Source: Pseudomonadota bacterium (GTDB taxonomy: Bacteria; Pseudomonadota; Alphaproteobacteria; Sphingomonadales; Sphingomonadaceae). Taken from it: a stretch of 5,894 nt of DNA. The position numbers were made by a program, and so were the translations under genes. The stretch is taken from the NCBI GenBank assembly GCA_023424095.1, contig JAFAEG010000060.1:1-5894 (forward strand). Direction: 5' to 3'. Each line of letters starts with the position of its first letter. The first letter of the stretch is position 1. Below the pieces are notes generated by a model. That model worked only from the letters and a program-made list of their open reading frames with translations. It was not told where the DNA came from and made no database searches. Positions 4,676 to 5,894 of this stretch are shown here, in pieces.

Positions 4676-5894
4676 CTAGGCCAGCAAGCGAAGCGGCGTT
4701 TCCAGCACCTTCTTCAGCGCCTGCATGAAGCTCGCCGCGTCCCAGCCGTCGACGACGCGGTGGTCGCACGAGATGGACAGGTTCATCATCTTGGCGATCT
4801 TGATCTGGCCGCCTTCGACGATCGGCGTTTCCTTGACCTTGTTCACCGCGATGATCGCGACTTCCGGGCGATTGATCACCGGCGTCGAGACCACGCCGCC
4901 CATCGGACCGAGGCTCGACAAGGTGATCGTGCCGCCGGTCAGCTCCTCGCGCGTCGCCTTGCCGGCGCGGGTCGCTTCGGCGAGGCGCAGCACTTCGCTG
5001 GCGAGACCCCAGACGTCACGGCTTTCCGCGTTGCGGATCACCGCGACCGAGAGGCCGTTATCGGTCTGCGTCGCCATGCCCATATGCACCGCGCCGGAGC
5101 GATGGATGACGTTGGCGTCATCGTCGTAACGCGCGTTCAGCATCGGGAAGTCGGGCAGGACGCGGCACATCGCCGTCATCAGGAAGGGCAGCATGGTGAG
5201 CTTGGGATTGTCGCCGCGATCCTGGTTCATCATCGCGCGGGTCGCTTCCAGCGCGGTGACGTTCACTTCCTCGACATAGGTGAAATGCGGGATTCGGCGC
5301 TTGGCCTCCTGCATATTCTCGGCGATCTTCCGGCGCAGGCCGACGACCTTGATGTCCTCGTCCTTGCCCTTGGCGCGCGCACCCGAGCGCGGCGCGCCGC
5401 CGCCATTGTACATCAGGTAAGCGTCGAGATCGGCATGGCGGATGCGGTCGCCGGCGAACTGGACCTGGCTGAGATCGATGCCGAGGTCGCGGGCACGGGC
5501 GCGCACGGCCGGAGAGGCGAGCACCTTGGCGGGCTCGGAAGCCTTCGTCGCGGTCACCGCGACGTCAGCGCGCCATTCACCGACTCGGCGCTCGTCCGCG
5601 CCGCGATCCTGATGCGCCTCTTCCCGACGCTCGCCACCGGTGCGGCGCTCTTCGGTCTCGACATCGGCGCTCGGCACCGCGTCGGCGATTTCGGGCGTGA
5701 TTTCGGTCGCGCCGTCGCCCAGCGGCATTTCCACCTCGTTCGGAACGGGATCGGCGACTTCGCCTTCGGTCTCGATCACCACCAGGGTCGAGCCAATCGG
5801 GATCTGGTCGCCAACCTCGCCGGCCAGCTCCAGCACGCGGCCGGATACCGGGCTTTCCAGCTCCACCGTCGCCTTGTCGGTCATCATGTCGGCG
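4676..5894 (-). CDS. bkdB: Dihydrolipoyl acyltransferase (E2) of a branched-chain 2-oxo acid dehydrogenase, N-terminus cut off by window edge
   Basis: About 405 residues are present and the start is beyond the right edge. The Met at 5887 is inside the lipoyl domain (ADMMTDKATVE), not a real start. The lipoyl lysine is in TDKA (codon 5873-5875). Counting from that Met, the order is rest of the lipoyl domain (1-43), linker (44-120), peripheral E1/E3-binding domain LASPAVRARARDLGIDL to ADLDAYL (123-158), and acyltransferase domain (about 175-403). The active-site motif DHRVVDG has His376 and Asp380. The C-terminal part, including GGVVSTPVINRPEVAI and DHRVVDGWDAASF, resembles BkdB more than pyruvate or 2-oxoglutarate E2. 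It transfers acyl groups to CoA in breakdown of valine, leucine and isoleucine. The linker is unusually charged and proline-free at 73-118. The gene is transcribed towards the ligase operon but appears unrelated to it. A pyruvate dehydrogenase E2 is the less likely alternative. Confidence 0.9.
   Translation of the reverse strand, partial: ADMMTDKATVELESPVSGRVLELAGEVGDQIPIGSTLVVIETEGEVADPVPNEVEMPLGDGATEITPEIADAVPSADVETEERRTGGERREEAHQDRGADERRVGEWRADVAVTATKASEPAKVLASPAVRARARDLGIDLSQVQFAGDRIRHADLDAYLMYNGGGAPRSGARAKGKDEDIKVVGLRRKIAENMQEAKRRIPHFTYVEEVNVTALEATRAMMNQDRGDNPKLTMLPFLMTAMCRVLPDFPMLNARYDDDANVIHRSGAVHMGMATQTDNGLSVAVIRNAESRDVWGLASEVLRLAEATRAGKATREELTGGTITLSSLGPMGGVVSTPVINRPEVAIIAVNKVKETPIVEGGQIKIAKMMNLSISCDHRVVDGWDAASFMQALKKVLETPLRLLA

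Noticed and set aside
4725..5129. Plus-strand open frame inside the E2 gene
   Set aside because: It is antisense to the conserved E2 catalytic domain, including the DHRVVDG motif, and shows no domain or ribosome site.
5564..5662. Compensated frameshift creating the charged E2 linker
   Set aside because: The alternative minus-strand frames were read by eye: one gives an Arg-rich string and the other a mixed string, both ending in stops, and neither is a convincing typical Ala/Pro linker. Kept only as a possibility in the linker finding.
5885..5887. Met at 5887 as the true start of the E2 gene
   Set aside because: It lies in the lipoyl domain just before the TDKA lipoylation motif. The frame continues to the window edge, so the gene is partial.

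Overview
The window is high-GC DNA, roughly two-thirds G+C by eye, with dense coding, start/stop overlaps and long open antisense frames. Codon use, the look of the proteins and the palindromic intergenic repeat suggest an alphaproteobacterium, most likely a sphingomonad. This assignment is inference; the window holds no taxonomic marker.

Positions 1-4576 (+ strand) hold five genes packed head to tail. They are a short-chain dehydrogenase cut by the left edge, a crotonase-fold enzyme, an acyl-CoA dehydrogenase, a Rid-family protein and a benzoate/2-aminobenzoate-type acyl-CoA ligase. Every junction is a start/stop overlap (4, 8, 4 and 4 bases), so this is almost certainly one operon with coupled translation. 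The order matches, from memory, the aerobic CoA-dependent anthranilate (2-aminobenzoate) clusters first described in Azoarcus evansii. In that route the ligase makes 2-aminobenzoyl-CoA and a flavin monooxygenase/reductase dearomatises it to an amino-oxo-cyclohexene-carboxyl-CoA. The remaining enzymes presumably remove nitrogen, open the ring and carry out beta-oxidation-like steps. The monooxygenase/reductase is not in this window and would be expected to the left.

Two proteins in this operon are not what their family names suggest. The Rid protein has Met where canonical RidA has its catalytic Arg. The crotonase lacks both glutamates used by enoyl-CoA hydratase but keeps an Asp at a position that is catalytic in other crotonases. 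These are the best candidates for undescribed chemistry here.

Positions 4577-4675 form a 99-base gap between convergent genes. It is almost filled by an 88-base element with perfect 28-bp inverted arms, each arm itself a hairpin with a four-base loop: a REP doublet or REPIN-like structure.

Positions 4676-5894 (- strand) encode the E2 (dihydrolipoyl acyltransferase) of a 2-oxo acid dehydrogenase, most like branched-chain BkdB. The right edge cuts it just upstream of the lipoyl lysine. It is a separate transcription unit, with its E1 partner presumably beyond the right edge.

No RNA gene, CRISPR array, insertion sequence, phage gene or recognisable promoter was found. Both transcription units start outside the window.
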